NCBI GenBank assembly: GCA_017591395.1 | Contig: WEDG01001492.1 | Span: 62,001 to 126,000 of the forward strand | Direction: 5' to 3' | DNA from: Schistocephalus solidus | Taxonomy: Eukaryota; Platyhelminthes; Cestoda; Diphyllobothriidea; Diphyllobothriidae | DNA: 64,000 bases | Shown here: piece after piece, positions 10,471 through 22,774 of the stretch | Layout: every line of letters starts with the position of its first letter | Position numbering within the stretch: position 1 is the stretch's first letter | Notes under the pieces: generated by a model | Database searches by the model: none | The model's input: only the letters and a program-made list of their open reading frames with translations | Told to the model about the DNA's origin: nothing | Made by a program: the position numbers and the translations under genes

Positions 10471-13400
10471 CTGTGAAAAGCGGACATGAGCACAGACATG
10501 TAAGTGCTGACAATTTGATTTAAATAGGTTTCCAAGGTTGCGGTGACAGGGAACTGGACTGCCTAGTCAAGTAAATATTAGACGGAAGCTTTGCGCCATG
10601 TCACTCACTTTGCTCAACCTAATCATGTTAGTCAATTGGATTCCAACTGGTCATTTGTATTTGGAAAAAGAGCGTAAACCTGATGCAGCTTAAATACAGC
10701 ACCTTGTGTCATTTCCACAAACAATTAAATAAACTGCAAGTTGTGTCTTAGAAGATTGCCAATTTAAAAAAATAACCCAGTCTTCCGAACAGTGCGTCAG
10801 ACATAAATGGCGCCCACTTAATGTTGCCCTCACGGTGGTCGTTTTCGATGAGGGTTTGAAGACTCCTCGCTCTGAAGTCTGCCACGTCCAACCAAGGCCA
10901 AATTCACGTACGAACAATAAGCAATTCTTACAAACGGTGGTGTTATTCACTGGGCAGCCGATTCTGATAACAGGAGACAATTAAGTGGAGAATATCGAAA
11001 ATGAGAAAAAACCAATTAAGGAAATTAGGAGTTTTCGTGGGTGTTCTTCATGACGCACATAAATTGAACGTTTGCAGCATTTAGTGCGATAACGGAACAC
11101 GTTTGTAAAATGCAACCGATGGAGGCATGTTTAAGCAAAACGAAGACATAACGTATACGCAAAGGCGAAAACGTGGGGAAATAACATGTATGTTTATACC
11201 TAGATGACTGTAGAAGCTGCGTCTTGAGTAGAGTACAGTGTCACAAAAGGGACACAGAAGGAGAGGCAAAGACATGTGTGCGGTCAAGTGGTTTTTTAAC
11301 TTCCGTCGGCAGGACGTTTTGACAGGGCAGAGCTCCATTGGAAAGGATGGTAACCGCCATTTACAGGTCAAGAAGGAGTCACTCTGAGAGACAGTGTCGA
11401 ATGTTGCTTCGTCTGTTTTGAGGGAGTCAGCATCCAGGTGGTTGCTCGCGTGCAAACGGAAGAGATAGGCGCACTCCGAACTAAAAATACGGAAAACAAA
11501 AACTGGACGGCGGAATCAACAAGCGCGGATCTAATGAACAGTATTTTTAGTGGTTTCAGATCAATTCAATAACCTAAATCACACAAATCGAAATCAGTGG
11601 TAGATAAAAATCTGTCGTCCGGAAATTTGTATTAAAAACAAGGGATAATAAAATTACATGTTTGTTTATTTGCTATCAATCTTTTTGCATTTCTCCTGTA
11701 CTGTGGCTGAGGCATGGCTAGTTGGTGCCGGTGGGTAAGCCAGAAATAATTATTCTAGTATCACTCGTTTGGTTAGTAATGCTATTTGTTCATTTTCTAT
11801 GTAACGGGGCTGAAAAGCAAAAATGAACGTCCTAAAATCAGGACAGATCCGCAGATGCCAGCTCCATTAAAATCAAACGATTGAACAGAAGATTTCCAAG
11901 TTGAGGCACGAGAGAGGTGCAGCACGATTACTCTGTTGAAATAATAGACAAAGATTAATTCAGCTTCACAGATGCTCGTTTTTATGAAAACTTTCGTTCA
12001 CAGGTGCACAAGCAGTGGGGGTCATATGTTTCACGAAATGTAGAATACTGGATTAAAGCGAGCATTGCGGCGGATCTTCGAGACTTTATCTACAATTGCC
12101 ATAGGAGCGGGTGCAGTTGTACCATTCTGTAGACTGAGCCCCACCACAAATGCTTACTACATTCACAATGGCTAAACTGTAGTTACTGAAGTCCAAATGT
12201 GCATAGCTGACGTTAATAATTGAAGGACATTGCTAAGTAGGGGTGTTGTTCTCCAATCCAGTACAAGACGACAAGGTCTGCTGGAAGCGTAAACCATATA
12301 CAAGTCCTGAAATCAGTCAAAGGATCGGAAAGACATGTCCTCATCCCTATGTTTTATAAAAATATGTTCGAAGTAATGCACTGTCAGCATGGACGTTGTT
12401 AGTTCCTTGCACTATCAACTCCGATCGACTAAGCCACCTTTGAAGAAAATACGAACTTCGTCCTTTATGCGAAACACAACTAACAAACTTCTGACAGGAT
12501 GAAACGGGAAAACTGCATGGGCTTAATAAGTAAATGTTGTCTTCTGTTTCGAGAAATCATAGAATATCCTACGCTTTCCTGATGTTAATTAACCTGCTGA
12601 CCAAACTTAGTAATACTAGTCCAAGGTAGCCGCGAACAAACGAGTTACATAAATATGTTAAGAACTCTGCTTGCGAAGATAACTGCAAAAGCGAATACAT
12701 CTAGGGTCAACTTACACCACATTACAATCGTTCCACATACATCGGAAGCCATATGTGATCACCTTAGATGTTGGAGCAAGCTCTTTAGTAAACCAATTGT
12801 CCATTGGAGGCCTCTGGCAGGGTACACTTCCAATTGTCTCGGTTATATTTATTTGACGGAGAAGATTTACAGCAAGCTGCCGACAGAATTCAGCAAAAAC
12901 ATGTAGCAAAACATGACGTCGCTTATTGGTGTGAGAGAGGCCTGAAAGTTCGGGGAAAGGACAGTGCAGCCAGAAGCAGAATTCTGAGTGTTCTTCTGAG
13001 AGATGTTTCAGGACATGCCGATGCAAATGCTCATAGGAAAGGAATCTACTATCACATGACAGCCAAAAACAGCAGAATGTTTCATTAGTGCTAAGTAAGT
13101 GTCCAGTGGACCTTTTTACCGACATTTTTAAGTGGTTCTGAAGGGAAATAACCTCAGAAAAGAACGATCGGCACACAGGACATATGAGGGTGCCTAGGCC
13201 AATGTGTGAAAGGAGATGGGATAGCATGGGACACTTCAGATTTTTACAGTTTTCATTTGGAAGAGACCACAGACAATCGGTTGGATGACTTCGAGCATGC
13301 CCAGCTAGGTGTCTTTCGAAATCAATGAAAGATTCGCTCTGAAAAGAACAGTCCTGCCACAAGCAAGCTAAATTCGTCAGTATATGTATGGGTCGTCGGT

Positions 13401-13698
13401 GGATGGAAGTGCATTTGGCCGCATCAATTGAGAACCTATTTTCAACTTCCTTCAAGACGGTTATTGAATGTTCGACCAAATACTCCGTGTAGACGTGAAA
13501 ACGCAAATGTCTAATAAATGCTGGTAAAAGGACGTCAAACGACGGAGGTGGATATTCACACTCAGCCCATTGGCATCTCCGTCTAACACCAGATGGAAGA
13601 TATAGGTCTATGTGGTCTACCACATGCTCGTCGAAGAGGTCAGGATCAGAGAAATTTAGTCCACAACCAGACCACCGACAGAACAGATTGGAATTCAT
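10319..13698 (-). CDS. HINFP: HINFP-like C2H2 zinc-finger protein with a duplicated five-finger module, partial gene (3 exons)
   Basis: Exons in order are 13698-12716, 11480-11200 and 10470-10319, with matching phases. The family HINFP/MIZF is a nuclear transcription factor acting on replication-dependent histone H4 genes (known role, not shown here). Fingers have the C-x4-C spacing with Trp after the first Cys that is typical of HINFP: C7/C12/H25/H29, C42/C47/H64/H68 and others. Finger 8 is split by the first intron; joining restores CMWNDC-x12-H-x3-H exactly, which validates the splice. Order and spacing of five fingers recur twice (residues about 7-205 and 210-420). In-frame TGA directly precedes the ATG. 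The third exon carries a basic KRPGRP stretch. The 3' end was not found. C2H2 identity is secure; HINFP orthology is likely but could be a lineage-specific relative. Confidence 0.75.
11200..11480 (-). CDS. HINFP: HINFP-like exon 2: end of finger 8, fingers 9-10
   Basis: 281 nt: one leading base, 93 codons, one trailing base. The acceptor is ...CCGTATTTTTAG and the donor GTATAA. It begins SECAYLFRLHASNH, supplying the two His of the finger begun in exon 1. It continues with CKWRLPSFPMELC...KNHLTAH and CPFC...FYSHL, parallel to the CLWSLP...LLSH and CPVC...NHL fingers of the first module. Confidence 0.85.
12716..13698 (-). CDS. HINFP: HINFP-like exon 1: fingers 1-7 and first half of finger 8
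   Basis: 983 nt, 327 codons plus two bases (GT), donor GTAAGT. The ATG at 13698 is chosen because TGA lies immediately upstream in frame. A possible 5' splice acceptor (TTTTTTTCTGTTTTAG) ends about 20 nt upstream of it, followed by a tiny upstream ORF (ATGTCGTTCAAAACCTGA). Fingers include CRWSGC, CQWAEC, CLWQDC, CFWLSC, CFWLHC and the start of CMWNDC. An unusually long single exon for this window. Confidence 0.88.
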
Positions 13699-13719
13699 TC
13701 AGGTTTTGAACGACATACT

Positions 13720-15280
13720 AAAACAGAAAAAAAAGTGAACGTAATGAGAGGTTTCACCAAATAGATACTTGTGACCAGAAACCGTAATCTATTCGCACAA
13801 ATAAGTGCCAGACAACAGCACCGTGACGCATGGGTTCGAGAGGACCATTGCTAAAACAAGCGAAAGGGCGAGTTCCTGGTGGCAATCGCTAAGTTGATGC
13901 AATCGCTGGAACAAGATTTATTGGATACTCTTCCAAAATCATACTTGAAACAATCCTTAAATATAGTTTTCAAGGAAGAATTCAAGTGGTAATCCGAAAC
14001 ATCGGACCAATAAAACTACTATTCCAAAAATAATCTTCTTAGAACCGTCACCCTACCTCACATAAACGACAGAAACAGATTAAACCAAAGGACCGTTTGT
14101 TGGTAGCCTGCAAATAAGGGCTAAACTCAGAACTATACTTATGTGCAGGAAAACGGGTAAAGTTTGTAAACGAACAAACACAGAAAATCCACAAAACGGA
14201 TGTACAATTGAAAAAAATGTTTGGTTCTTGTCTTTCCATAGACCTAGAATTTATCTATTAGCTGCCATCAGTAATCACTGGGGATATAAAGATGTTTGAC
14301 GCAATGCTACAAAGAACAATGTTACATGTAACAGCAGGGTCAAAGACACTGCTGGCAATTGCCCCGGAATATTATTTAGGGTCACATCGGAAGGACTTAA
14401 CTTAGAGAAATCGGCTAAAAAGACTCAAATTTTATCGTATAATGAGCTATTGATGGCGCCAATATTATAATCATTATCCAGAGGTTAGGCGAACACGACA
14501 AATATGCAAGATAGAACAAAATCCGAAATGCCGGCAGTTTGTCCAACTTAAAAAAACGCAACTGATGTTCAAGGTAGAAGGAGTTCTTGGTTTAACGCAA
14601 TTTACAAAACAAAATGAATGTGACCTGTTGAGTGTCCTACTTGGAACGTAAAAGTGGATGCACTGGACACAATTAATATGTATCGGAATATCCTCATAGC
14701 AACAGCTACTACCAGCGACGCCTGGCGAATGTGGAAAGACGTGGCTATGGCGTAGCTTCCAACACGAACCTCACCTTTGGCCACACAGTGTATGAAAGGT
14801 TGCTGCTGTCTCCTCATTGGTTTTCACCAATTATGGCTTCTTAAAAGATCGGCTATCGTAAATGCCATCAATGTATCACATCGTATCCCCCCACTCTTTA
14901 TTTGCGTTAACTGCAGAAAGAAGCAATGGAGTTAGGTGCAGAAGCAAATGACAACATATGACAACTGTATCCCGTGAAAAAGTTAAGTTGCCAATGATTT
15001 TCTTAACGGACGTTTTATTAAGTATTTGCGAGCGAAAAATAATTAGAAAGAAATGTACAACATGCATTTTCAGTCCACAGCAAGAGGACAGATCACTTCT
15101 ACTGGCACTGGCAGTTCTTGTAGAGGAAGACAATTATAGAACGACATACTTACTGTGAGGAAATCCGAAATTCTTACGAATACATAATATTGCATACCTA
15201 TATAATTCGTGAGGACGACAACACGAAGATTTACTAAATTAAAAGTCAGGTGAGGTGAATTATGCAGGCCTAGCCTTACT
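13720..15280. other. Intergenic or intronic, nothing firm
   Basis: AT-rich sequence with short open frames on both strands. A coding-looking stretch on the plus strand near 14.63-14.76 kb (WRMWKDVAMA then TAG) lacks splice support. I see no RNA gene or repeat here. Confidence 0.4.
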
Positions 15281-15796
15281 GAGTAAAAGAGCGTCCAAAA
15301 CTTTGCAAGCAGTTGCCGCTAGCTGTCCCTACAAGCCAGGTGCTATTGTGTCTGTTGAGCTTCCCTGACACATAACGTGTGTCCTCTGTCACCTGCAGAC
15401 AATCAGTGAACTGATGCAGTTGGATTGAACTGAACTGAGTTCCCGTGAGGCTATGGCCAAGACACGCGCGTCTCTAGCCGCGAACCGAATAGGAGCGTAA
15501 GGTGGACAGAAGGACAATGCGCGTGGAGCCAGGCACAAATTGACTAAGAGCGGAAGACAAAGCATGCCAGGTGCGACTCAACGAGGTTTGGCAGGCGAAG
15601 TCTTCGTAAGTCAGGAATGACGGTGCAGAAACTAGAAGCAGACAACCAAATTATCCTTGCTTAGACCAAAGGCGGCACCTAGCGATACCGAAGCATTGTC
15701 TTATTTCTGATAAATGAGTAACATAACTGTCAGAAAAATGAACATAACGTCCACAACGGGTGATTTATACAGGGGAAACATCAGTGTGTCTTGCGC

Positions 15797-18385
15797 TTAG
15801 GGTGTTTGAAGTTGCTTAGGAGGAGAGTGCATTTGGAGGTTGTGGACTTGGTGGGAGGGGATGTAAAGGGGACGGAGTGGAAGTGGGTTGGGGAGGTGAA
15901 GGAGCAGGGATTTTGGGACCACAGGGCTCGTCCGGTGGATTGTCCCGGACAGGAGCTTTGCGGTGGTTAACGCTCGTGAATTCCGCATTGGATGTCAAAT
16001 TTCTTCGTCTCTCGAGAGACCACCTGAAATGGGCCGTCGTAGGGGAGTTCCAATGGTTGACCTACTCGAGGAAATGAGAGATCAACATGAGAACAATTGG
16101 CCAGATTTTTCTCGTTATAAGATTGAGAGACTAGTGGACTTTGCGGAACCAGGGAGAGATTGCAAATGAATTACCGGAGGCAGTGCAAGAGTTTAGTGGG
16201 ATCGTCAACCACATCATGAGTATGTGGCGAGATGTTTTTCACCAGGAAGTTGGACTGTGGCGCTGAACACGATTTCGGTGGTGTAACAATCAAGGGCAAA
16301 CTTAAAGGCAGAGTGGATGACCAACAGAACAATAGGGAGGCGGTCCGTTTAGCTCTCCGGATCGTTTGCGGCCTTCAAATAATAATAATAGTAATAATAG
16401 TTGTATTTAATACCGGTTTACAGGCATTGTCAGGTGAAATATTCAGTGGGTAGAGGCTGGCAGTGAAAAAAAACTCCTGATTATATATCATTATAAGTGT
16501 TTTTCCTATTTTCATGTTATTCAGGAGAAAAAACTGCCGCCTGTAAGGATGAAAGCAATTCAGATCAGGGAAGGGCTAACACAATTGCAGTCTGTATGCA
16601 GTCTCTGTCTTTGCTAGGAACCGGGATTCTGCCTCAGGCAAGAAAGCATCCGTGTACGGTCGCTCACTGTCTGCCGAAGAAGTCAACGGGTGCAGGCTGC
16701 AGAGACGATGCCGTATCCCTCAAGGTAACACCTGGGATCGAGTTCAGATGCCACGCACTCCGTCGAACAGGAAAACAGATTCTTTCGTGTCGGCGCCCAG
16801 AATTCTTGAAAACTGTTCTGAATGCAAAAAAAATGGCGGTTCTACTGCTAGAACATCCTGTTGGCAGCCGTGTGCGTGTGTATGGGGCTACAGCTTAAAA
16901 GGAGAATAGAAACTGGAGGAGATTATATCCAAATTGGGCACCGAGATCAGTCGTGATAATGGAGGGGGTATTAAAGATAGCAACCCAATGATTGAACGAC
17001 GTTGCGATCACTGTTGAAGCAGCAAACTCAGGTAGGGGAATAGATTTTGACACCAGATGAATCAATCCAATATGTGAGGAGATAGGGACAACCATTAAAC
17101 AGAAGCAGGGGCCAACAATGTCCAGGTTAACTTGGCTGAAAGTGCCGATGGGGCCGTGTTGTGCCACTGGACCTTGCTCCGTTGACAGCTTAGAAAAGTC
17201 TCTTTCCTAGCTTTTAATTTCTTGTTTATCCCAGGCCAGACAAAGTGGCCAGAAACCAGCTTGTCGGCAGCTCGACTCCCAAGGTGAGATAGGCTGTGCA
17301 GGAGGAAGAAAACTTTGCATCGAAAGGATAGTGACACAAATGGACGATGAGATATAGTGGTGACGTCAGTAGTAAATTACAGTTCCTGGAGTTGAAGTCC
17401 ATTGAACCAACGGCCATCTCAGTGATTTCGAGCCCAGTATAAAGTTGTAGGGGAGCGATGGTGGACCTAAACGGAGATATAATCCAGTTGGTGGATATTA
17501 TGGGGGTTCAGTTTATTGGAATTGGATTCGAGGGAGGCAACAAGATTATGATCTATAAAGGCTGTGAAGCCCCTGCCCTCAAATAAATTCCGGATATGTT
17601 TGAGGGGGAGGTAGACTGCAAGGAGATCCCGTCCAAACGTACTGAAGCGCGATTCTAAAGGTGTCAATTTTCTGGAGAAAAAGCTATGGTTTGGGTTTGA
17701 CCTGCAAGGTGCTGCTGAAGAACAGCACTGACTCTAACGTTGTAGGCATCAACCATGTGGGAACCGGGGACATCGGGAGCAGTATGCGTTAGGAGCAGTT
17801 TTCAGCCTATCAAGAGCAGCGACTGCGTCTTCAATGTGGTCGAACGAACATTTGGGATCAGATAGGAGATTCATGAGCGACAGAAAGGTATGGGTGCAGT
17901 GAGGGAGGAACCGGCGGTAAAAATTCCTCGTTCCTAGAAATCGCTGCAGCTGACGCTTGGAAGAAGCAGATGGGAATTCATGAATGACAGCAACCTTCGA
18001 ACAGCTAGGATGGATGCCTTTGATATCGACCAGGTATCGAAGAAATTTAGGGAGGGAATGCCAAAGATGTACTTGGATGGGTTGAGAACGGTGCCAAATT
18101 GTTGAAGGTGGTCAAACATTATTGTGAGAAGTTCCATGTGTTTTTCGACGGTGCAGTTGAACACTAATAGGTCGTCAGTTTAGACGTTGACAGAATGAAG
18201 GCCATTATGCACTTATTCTGCAAACCTCTGGATTGACTGTGTGGCGCAAAGGAGACCGAAAGACATACACAAGAAATCGAAGAGATGAAAGGGGGTGGTA
18301 ACGACCGTCTTCCAAACGTCCTCTGGGAGAGATGGCAGATGGAATGCTCTTCGTACAAGTGCATTTTCTTGTGCTTTGGTCCTAT
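15797..18385 (-). pseudogene. Decayed Ty3/gypsy pol (RT, RNase H, integrase)
   Basis: Recognisable blocks occur in normal order on the minus strand with stops and frameshifts. They are: RT C-terminal half near 18.37-17.94 kb (VVTTPFHLFDFLCMSFGL, then the eroded active-site box and VEKHMELL...LNPSKYIFG); RNase H near 17.67-17.47 kb (STFGRDLLAVYLPLKHIR...FIDHNL); the H2C2 zinc-binding segment near 17.3 kb (LHSLSHLGSRA...FVWPGI...CQRSKV); integrase core near 17.17-16.9 kb (DIVGP...TTDLGAQF); integrase C-terminal part near 16.35-15.8 kb (DRLPIVLLVIHSAFK...LPGE, then PYDGPFQVVSRETKKF). The amino half of RT, protease and gag are absent. The integrase is split by an inserted repeat. Sequence at 15.3-15.79 kb could be the 3' LTR, unproven. 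Confidence 0.85.
16385..16840 (-). mobile_element. Non-autonomous retroposon-like repeat, copy 1, inside the gypsy integrase
   Basis: It matches the sequence at 20.15-20.59 kb in inverted orientation across its whole length (shared GGAGAAAAAACTG, ACCGGGATTCTGC, GATGCC-CGCACTCCGTCGA and GTTCTGAATGC). In its own sense (minus here) it ends in an ATT/AAT run at 16.38-16.41 kb, like a retroposon tail. It interrupts the integrase frame between GAQF and the DRLPIVLL block, so it inserted after the gypsy element. Confidence 0.65.
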
Positions 18386-18970
18386 CAAACTTCCTGTCCC
18401 CATAATCTTTCAAAAGATCCCATTCTGTAAATGCTCCACAATAAAGGACCTAGGCCTGATTTATATAAATAAACTTACTCTATCACCTCATGCAGACAGT
18501 ATCTATGCAAAGGCTGCTCAGCCATGTGGGCTCATATCACATAAATATATTCTTCCTAAACTAAAATTTAGACTTTCTCAAGTTTATGTTCGACCTGTCC
18601 TCGAATATTGCTGTCCCTTATTTGGTCTAATGAATGCCCATGACCGCAGAAAAATCGAGCATTTTCAGAGAGTATTTTCTCGTAGACCATTTCCACGTGC
18701 TCGGTCAAACATTTCGTATATTGAGAGATGTCAGCTGGCGCAACCTTTCTTCTTTTCGGTTCAAAGACTCGAAGCTGGTCTTTGATTTCTGTTTTCGCCA
18801 TTAACTCCAGCCTAATTTTCCACGTATTTATGCTCCAACCGCAAAAGATCGGCTATGTGTCACTTGTAATTCTTCGATGGTTTTTCCACTGTCTCTATGC
18901 TCAACGTCTTAACGCTTCCTCTATTTTACATCCAACTATGCATTTCTGTGAAATAATCTTTCTCTAAACC
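18350..18970 (+). pseudogene. CR1-like LINE reverse transcriptase C-terminal fragment, copy 1
   Basis: The plus-strand frame shows KDLGLIYINKL, then KAAQPCGLI, YVRPVLEYCCPLFG, KIEHFQRVFSR and RLEAGL. These are the ordered landmarks of the region after the RT palm in CR1/jockey-type LINEs. It abuts the truncated 5' end of the gypsy pol on the opposite strand. The 5' part of the ORF is missing, as is usual for 5'-truncated LINE copies. Confidence 0.75.
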
Positions 18971-19654
18971 CTAGGTTAGCGCCTAAGGTATCAGTATTCA
19001 AGTTGAAATTACATTTACATCTTTCACCAGAAAAAAAAATAAAGTTATTATTTTCTGTTTAATTCCGGAACACTCAACTTCTTGACATGGCAAAGGGTCT
19101 ACCTGGGATTAAAAGTCAGATTATGCATGCTTTACTTGTCCAACTTCAAACTATCGCTTAGATTTTTAAGACTCCCTGTTTTAAATTTGCTGATAAATCC
19201 ACCTCTTCTTTTCCTCTTTCGATGCAGCGATGATCTTCGCGGTTTTTCCGCCTTATCTTCATTACGACTCCAAACGATCTTTTGACGATGACAGCGGATG
19301 CCCCATGTTGTTTGATCGGTCAGCATGGGCACACTTCTCCGCGCATGGATGATCCTCGCAGCCTAAGGATTTTGATCATGTTGGCCATGCTCTCCTTTGC
19401 TGAAAACTGTCTTCTTTTATTATATGTGGTAAACTTCTGAACTTGATATCTTCTTACGTGTGCTCTCAAACATAACATGTTAAGTTATTTAATGCTATCT
19501 CCAACGCCGCACATGTGAGGAAAGTAGTTATTCAGGGTAATGTGCTTGGCCTCCCCTTATGTTGTTTTTTTGCTAAACATGTACCAGGTTAATTACAGAA
19601 TGTAAGGTTTTAATATGTCAGAGCTTTGTGCTCTCATGGTCTTCAAAGTGTGCA

Positions 19655-20125
19655 GAACTACCAGGTTTGTCCTCCAAAAATGTTCGATCTAACAATATAA
19701 GACTCCGCGTTTATGAAATTTACGTGAGGCCTGGCCTGGAATACTGCTCGTACCTATTGAACCTGATGCGCGCTTTTTAACGGAAGAAAATTAAATTGGA
19801 CAAGACCTTTTTTAATAAATGATTTTTATCGTCGGATTATCGTAATCCCACGTATAAACAACGCTGTGGGCTTATAAACATTGGCATCTTATGGTTTCAC
19901 TGATGACAAAAAGAAGTCTTTTTACTTTTTAAGTTTTTAAACAGTCGTATATTTACAACCCTTACCACTCTAAGGCAGTTAAACCCCTCTCAGAGCAGCA
20001 GCCACCGCAATGTCTTTATTTCTACCATAAGCACGCATGTCTAGGTATCGTCAGTTTTTTTCGGTAAATGTCACAGCAATGTGGAATAAACTAACCCATT
20101 ATATACAAATCCTGCAAACTAATTC
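19655..20125 (+). pseudogene. CR1-like LINE 3' fragment, copy 2
   Basis: With internal stops it reads YVRPGLEYCSYLLNLM, SDYRNPTYKQRCGLI and FLLFKFLN, the same RT C-terminal landmarks as copy 1 but more eroded. Confidence 0.6.
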
Positions 20126-20147
20126 TTTAGTTTAGAGAGATAGCACT

Positions 20148-20592
20148 AGTTTCCTGCATTCAGAACCACTTCCAGGAATTCTCGGTGCCGAAACTGTCGA
20201 ATCTGTCCTCCGACTCGACGGAGTGCGCGGCATCTGGCCCCTATTCCAGTTCGGACATTGAAAGTGATGGCACTGACTCTGCAGCACTCAGCTGGTGAAT
20301 TCTTCAGCAGGCAGAGAGCAACCATCTGCGGATGCACCCTTGCCTGGTGCAGAATCCCGGTTCCTTAAAAGGGCAGAGTGACTGTAAAAACACTGCACTT
20401 TTGCTAACCCTTCCCAGTTCCGATTTGCTATTAACCCATGGACAGCAGTTTTTTCTCCGGATTAATATAAAGTTATGAAAACCACTATTACATATATTCC
20501 TCCAGGAGCTTGTTTTGCATTTTCAGTCCAATCCACATTAAATATTTCATCGGATATTCCCTGTAAACTGATATTTAGTGCAATTATTTATT
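20148..20592 (+). mobile_element. Non-autonomous retroposon-like repeat, copy 2
   Basis: Inverted relative to the copy at 16.4-16.84 kb. In its own sense (plus) it ends in an ATTTATTTATTTA run. No coding capacity is seen, and no tRNA-like head is evident, so its parent is unknown. Confidence 0.65.
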
Positions 20593-21184
20593 TATTTAAG
20601 CTTAGTAAATGAAGCATAAAATGGAGAGTCGCATAGCAATGTCTGCTCTTTTATAAGGATAGTGGGAGGAAGAACCTCAACCAACCTATAAGAATGGTTT
20701 ATTCCCCGTGTTACCTTGGCAGAGTGAAAGGTTGCCTCAATACGAAAGAAGTAAATTTAAGATGCATGTTGACAGAAATAATTAGGGACAAAAGAACTCC
20801 ATTAAGAGATATTGTGGTGTTGTTAACATCCTTAGTGGGTATTTTTGAGGCAGAAATGTAGAAAAGGGTTTTTATACAAGAGGTGAATGTCAGTCACCAG
20901 AATAAAGGCAAGAGTGTGAACGTAGAAAGATCACCACTGTTACAAACTCCCGAACGTCCAGTTACCCATTTCTGTTAGACTCTAACATATCCTTTGGAAT
21001 CGTTTTATGCCACCTTCCGAGCTCGGAGAAGGCTACTGTGGTGAGGTGACAGACGTTTTTGCCTTAAGTTAGCTGTTCACACTTTTTTAACTGTATTATT
21101 TTTTTAACTAAATGTTAACTACTCCACTCTAAAAAAGTGCGAAACATGATAAATATTTTTTAATTAGTAGTAACTCAACCCAAC

Positions 21185-21495
21185 TGTGGCTCAATAAATC
21201 AAAGATCATCATTATTGGTAGATAGCTGCTCACTGATCGGTAACTGGCTCACTCAGCCCGTTGTACCTTGAGGATCATTTTCAGGATCCCCCCAGCAGCC
21301 GCACAGAAGCTAGCGGTATAGGCAATAGAAAATTACCACCAAAGACCAGGGAGATTTTCGCGGCTATTTCTGGCTTATTAGTCGTCATCAGTCAACCATA
21401 CACAATCCCAGGTGTTGGGGCCCCCGAGGCTCAAACCAGTGGCCTGTTGATCAGAAGTGAAACGCTCTAACCACTACGCAACGGGCTTGTGGTCT
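21185..21495 (-). mobile_element. tRNA-derived SINE, copy B (near full length)
   Basis: The minus-strand head AGCCCGTTGCGTAGTGGTTA and GTTTGAGCCT are tRNA-like A and B boxes. The body TGTGTATGGTTGACTGATGA...CTAATAAGCC and the 3' part GTGCGGCTGCTGG...TTACCGATCAGTGAGC are shared with the other copies. The stretch 21.525-21.61 kb (TCGCTAG...GAGCCCTAAGGCA) matches the distal end of copy A and may be a second, partial copy. Confidence 0.75.
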
Positions 21496-22774
21496 TGCCA
21501 GTTTATGTCGGTGGAAAGCCGCTCAGGGATCCATTACGGAGCTTACTCGTCCCACTCTGCCTTAGGGCTCACTCTCGAGCCCAGCTAGCGATTGTCTAGG
21601 CATTTCGGTCCTGTTCCAATAGAACCAAATAGAACCAATTCGCCTTCCAGAAAATTCCCTGTTAGAGCCAACTTCGTAGTGGATTACTACCGCAAACACT
21701 CCTCCTGTGCAAGTTAACTCGCGTGATCCTCAATGCCAGCTCGGCAAGAATATGCTGCATTATCTTACGTCTTTGTTTCCTATGCAAATACAGCCTTCGT
21801 ACTGGATTCGGGAGTTTTTGATTAACATATGGTTTATGCAACACGCTGGGGGAATCCATAAACAGGAAATTACTGGGGGCCTTGGCTTCTGCGACAAACC
21901 TCACATAAACACAGAAACAAAGAGATTGTCTTCTAAACTGCCCGGTTGAAATACCTGGTCTGTACTAAATAAGATGCCCTCGCTGTGAACTCTAGTTTTC
22001 TATCATTGTCCAGACGCTGCTCTTGCAAACGACACATTGTCAACGGCTTCCGTAGCTGACCTCAAACTCTCTTCCTCTTTCCGGTTACAAATATATTCGA
22101 ACTTGCCTTTAAGAGAGCTGTGATCTGAAAACATCCATCCACTTTTTGTAAACACTTATATTTGGACCACTGTACCTTCCACCTTTTTTGGGTAAAGAAG
22201 GCAGTTAGTGGCTTCTAACTGCTGTGAAAGTAATTATCTTTGACTCGTGGATTGTGTTAGCACTTAACCAACGTCGGTGATGATTTTGATCTTTTTCAAT
22301 GACAGACATTTAATGCATCGACCGAGTTTAAGCTTTAACTGTCAGTCAAGTGCAATAAGCTTCAACCGTTCTGAAATATACTGGGTTCTTTCTTCCAGCA
22401 CTCGAAAGATCAAAGTTTTACTAGATATCACAGATGCCGGCATGAGAAATCAGGTTGTTGATTCTCGCACTCGCTGATCAGCTCTACCTAGTATAATATT
22501 GTGTAAAGGCTGCTTGTATTTTTAAATGTCATCTACACGTCTGCCTGAAGGTTTGTAGAATACCATAGCAGTTTCTGTATTAGACCTTGAATCTGAGGTC
22601 ATTTATCAGAACTGATAGCGTCTTCTTTGGTTTGCACCATCGAACAAAACGATCCATTATAATAGCATTATAATAGCCTTCAGAAATCCCAGGTTAACTC
22701 AATCTAATGAGATGTAACCGTTTGTCGTTTTTCGTTTTTGATGATTTGATCGTAAAACCATCTTTTGTCAGACA

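Noticed and set aside
15800..15990. Proline-rich minus-strand ORF as a gene
   Set aside because: It is the tail of the gypsy integrase C-terminal region in overlapping frames.
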